A DNA stretch of 7,594 nt. Source: Elusimicrobiota bacterium. Its GTDB lineage: Bacteria > Elusimicrobiota > Elusimicrobia > UBA1565 > UBA9628. Under the pieces are notes generated by a model. The model made no database searches, was not told the origin of the DNA, and worked only from the letters and a program-made list of their open reading frames with translations. Location of the stretch: positions 1-7,594 of the forward strand of contig JAHFCD010000093.1 of the NCBI GenBank assembly GCA_023249695.1, written 5' to 3'. Below are positions 6,703 through 7,594 of this stretch, one piece after another (position 1 is the stretch's first letter; each line of letters begins with the position of its first letter). Both the position numbers and the translations under genes were made by a program.

Positions 6703-7242
6703 CTACTTGAGAACCTGAATGCGTCCCATGGACGGCTGCGGCGTCAGGGCCTTCATGATCGAGCTCACGCCGTCCTTGATGTAAAGGGAAGAAACGAGCA
6801 CCACCGACGACAGGAGGATGCCGACGGCGAGGTTCCCCTTCTCGAGTTCCTTGCCTTCCTCCATCTCCCTGGTGAGGCGGCCGAACAGGCGCAAGGTCAC
6901 CGAGATCGAGAACACCGCCAGCGCCATCGAGGCCGCCAGGTGTCCGGCCATGCGCGCCAGCAGCTCGAGCACGTTCGCGTTTTCCTCGGTCGGCGCGAGC
7001 ATATGCATGCGGATCATCTGGAGCGAGGAGTCGGTGCCCGCCATCAGGATCTGAGAGGCCGAGAACAGGATCGTGCCGACCAGCAGGCCGACGGCGATGT
7101 TCCCTTCCTTGATCTTCTTCTCCATGTCGAAGTCGGGATTGGCTTTGATGAAGGTCCGGTAGGTCAGGAAGATGACGAAGCCCGACATCATGACCATGAG
7201 GAAGAAGTGCATAAGGCTGACGACGACGCGCGTTGCGATCAT
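6703..7242 (-). CDS. DUF350 family four-helix membrane protein (YjfL-like)
   Basis: Inner-membrane protein of unknown biochemical function. The 179 residues form two homologous halves, each with two membrane helices: about 9-29 and 49-68, then about 99-119 and 137-155. The second helix of each half begins with the family signature, EGNIAVGLLVG at 46 and KGNLAVGILLS at 135, a clear internal duplication. It is longer than the usual 130-140 residues, mainly because of an acidic loop around 70-97. In E. coli the relative YjfL sits in an operon with a PspA-like protein and a glutathionylspermidine-synthase-like ATP-grasp enzyme. Here the upstream partner appears to be a transglutaminase-like protein, which fits an envelope or peptide-modification setting better than pyrimidine metabolism. 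The ATG at 7242 has a strong AGGAG. The gene ends 12 nt before preT and may or may not share its transcript. Confidence 0.88.
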   Translation of the reverse strand: MIATRVVVSLMHFFLMVMMSGFVIFLTYRTFIKANPDFDMEKKIKEGNIAVGLLVGTILFSASQILMAGTDSSLQMIRMHMLAPTEENANVLELLARMAGHLAASMALAVFSISVTLRLFGRLTREMEEGKELEKGNLAVGILLSSVVLVSSLYIKDGVSSIMKALTPQPSMGRIQVLK

Positions 7243-7254
7243 GAGTTATCTCCT
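7243..7254 (-). promoter_or_regulatory. Shine-Dalgarno of the DUF350 gene
   Basis: On the minus strand AGGAG (7254-7250) lies 7 nt before the ATG at 7242. The TAG stop of the duplicated gene scrap (7255-7253) overlaps the first two bases of this site, so the scrap's stop and this site formed a normal stop/restart junction. Confidence 0.75.
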
Positions 7255-7285
7255 AGTAAAACGGCTCGATCTTGCAGCCTGCGAG
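7253..7285 (-). pseudogene. Remnant 3' end of a paralogue of the upstream transglutaminase-like gene
   Basis: Read on the minus strand this stretch encodes LAGCKIEPFY followed by TAG. The intact gene at 7370-7594 ends GYKIEPFY then TGA. The last eight codons (7279-7256 against 7396-7373) agree at 21 of 24 bases and 7 of 8 residues. The frame is closed by a stop (TGA at 7294-7292) within the inverted repeat and there is no start, so it is not a gene by itself. It is best read as what is left of a second copy, or as a short duplication made when the inverted repeat arrived. Confidence 0.6.
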
Positions 7286-7286
7286 T

Positions 7287-7367
7287 TGGTGTCAGGCCTA
7301 ACGGTAATGACGGTATTTCTCAAATTCTTCCGTTGAAATACTGTCATTACCGTTAGGCCTGACACCA
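7287..7367. repeat. Long inverted repeat, REP/MITE-like hairpin element
   Basis: Two 33-base arms (7287-7319 and 7335-7367) are reverse complements with a single mismatch (G at 7312 against T at 7342), around a 15-base loop. Each arm starts from the outside with TGGTGTCAGGCCTAACGG and includes the palindrome AGGCCT. In plus-strand RNA the mismatch becomes a G-U pair, so the stem would be continuous. The element is AT-richer than its surroundings, fills most of the only intergenic gap in the window, and has no U-tract on either side, so it does not look like a standard intrinsic terminator. The form suits a non-autonomous element, such as a REP/REPIN moved by an IS200-like transposase; that assignment is inference. 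No transposase is in the window. Confidence 0.8.
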
Positions 7368-7369
7368 TT

Positions 7370-7594
7370 TCAGTAGAAGGGCTCGATCTTGTAGCCTTCG
7401 CGGCCGTTGAGGAGCTGTGTCGTTTCCTCTCCGACCTGGCCGGGCGGCAGCCACGCCGGGCCCGCGGGCTCGACGAGAACGTACTGAAGACCCTGGTACT
7501 CGAGGAACAGGTCTCCTTTATCGGGGATCAGCAGCACCCCCATCAAATAGTGTCCGGGCACGGAGACGCCGACCATCTTCATCTGCGCCCAGTT
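7370..7594 (-). CDS. Transglutaminase-like protein, C-terminal 74 residues (5' end outside window)
   Basis: The frame is open from the window edge to TGA at 7372-7370, so the ATG codons inside are not necessarily the true start. The visible sequence has the form VSVPGHYLMGVLL, a short turn, then LEYQGLQYVLVEPAGPAW and LPPGQV, ending GYKIEPFY. This resembles the end of bacterial and archaeal transglutaminase-like cysteine peptidase domains, where a catalytic His in a G-H-x-x-x-G-V strand is followed after about 20-30 residues by an acidic residue in a (D/E)-x-T/A-G-x-G/A-W strand; here H15 and E42 of the visible part. The catalytic cysteine would lie upstream, out of view. Its neighbour is DUF350. 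The fold call is by pattern only and could be wrong. Confidence 0.5.
   Translation of the reverse strand, partial: NWAQMKMVGVSVPGHYLMGVLLIPDKGDLFLEYQGLQYVLVEPAGPAWLPPGQVGEETTQLLNGREGYKIEPFY

Noticed and set aside
5344..7356. Plus-strand open frame of 670 codons across preT, DUF350 and the hairpin
   Set aside because: Composition is that of an antisense shadow (R, D, H, V runs) and it runs through two unrelated minus-strand genes and the repeat.
7287..7367. Hairpin as a rho-independent terminator
   Set aside because: Neither strand has a U-tract after the stem, and the arms are much longer than usual terminator stems.

Overview
The window is GC-rich, dense bacterial DNA. Every gene I can support lies on the minus strand, so transcription runs from high to low coordinates. 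It looks like a Gram-negative-type genome: one product has an export signal, and there is an NCS1 permease and a DUF350 membrane protein. I cannot place the phylum from sequence alone; the overall look would fit an uncultured lineage such as Elusimicrobiota or a deltaproteobacterial group, but that is only an impression.

In transcription order (7594 to 1) the layout is: the C-terminal end of a transglutaminase-like protein; a 127-bp gap holding a long, nearly perfect inverted repeat and a duplicated scrap of that gene's last codons; a DUF350 four-helix membrane protein; preT; preA; a signal-peptide-bearing LURP-one/Tubby-like protein; a 165-residue protein of unknown function; a beta-ureidopropionase of the nitrilase family; an NCS1 nucleobase/hydantoin permease; and the N-terminal 176 residues of dihydropyrimidinase, which runs off the window at base 1.

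The block from preT to hydA is a full reductive pyrimidine-degradation operon. The permease imports the base. PreT (FAD, FeS, pyridine nucleotide) passes electrons to PreA (FMN, FeS), which reduces uracil or thymine to the dihydropyrimidine. HydA opens the ring to the N-carbamoyl-beta-amino acid, and the ureidopropionase releases beta-alanine (or beta-aminoisobutyrate), ammonia and CO2. Junctions are very tight: ATGATGA at preT/preA, TAATG at preA/LURP-one and LURP-one/165-aa, 13 nt before the ureidopropionase, GTGA before the permease, and an 11-nt overlap into hydA. The two genes with no known role in this pathway sit in the middle of this coupled series.

The points most worth a second look are the exported LURP-one-like protein and the unknown 165-aa protein inside the pyrimidine operon, the REP/MITE-like hairpin with its flanking 3'-end gene duplication, and a possible leaderless start for preT. 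I see no tRNA, rRNA, CRISPR or intact transposase gene.
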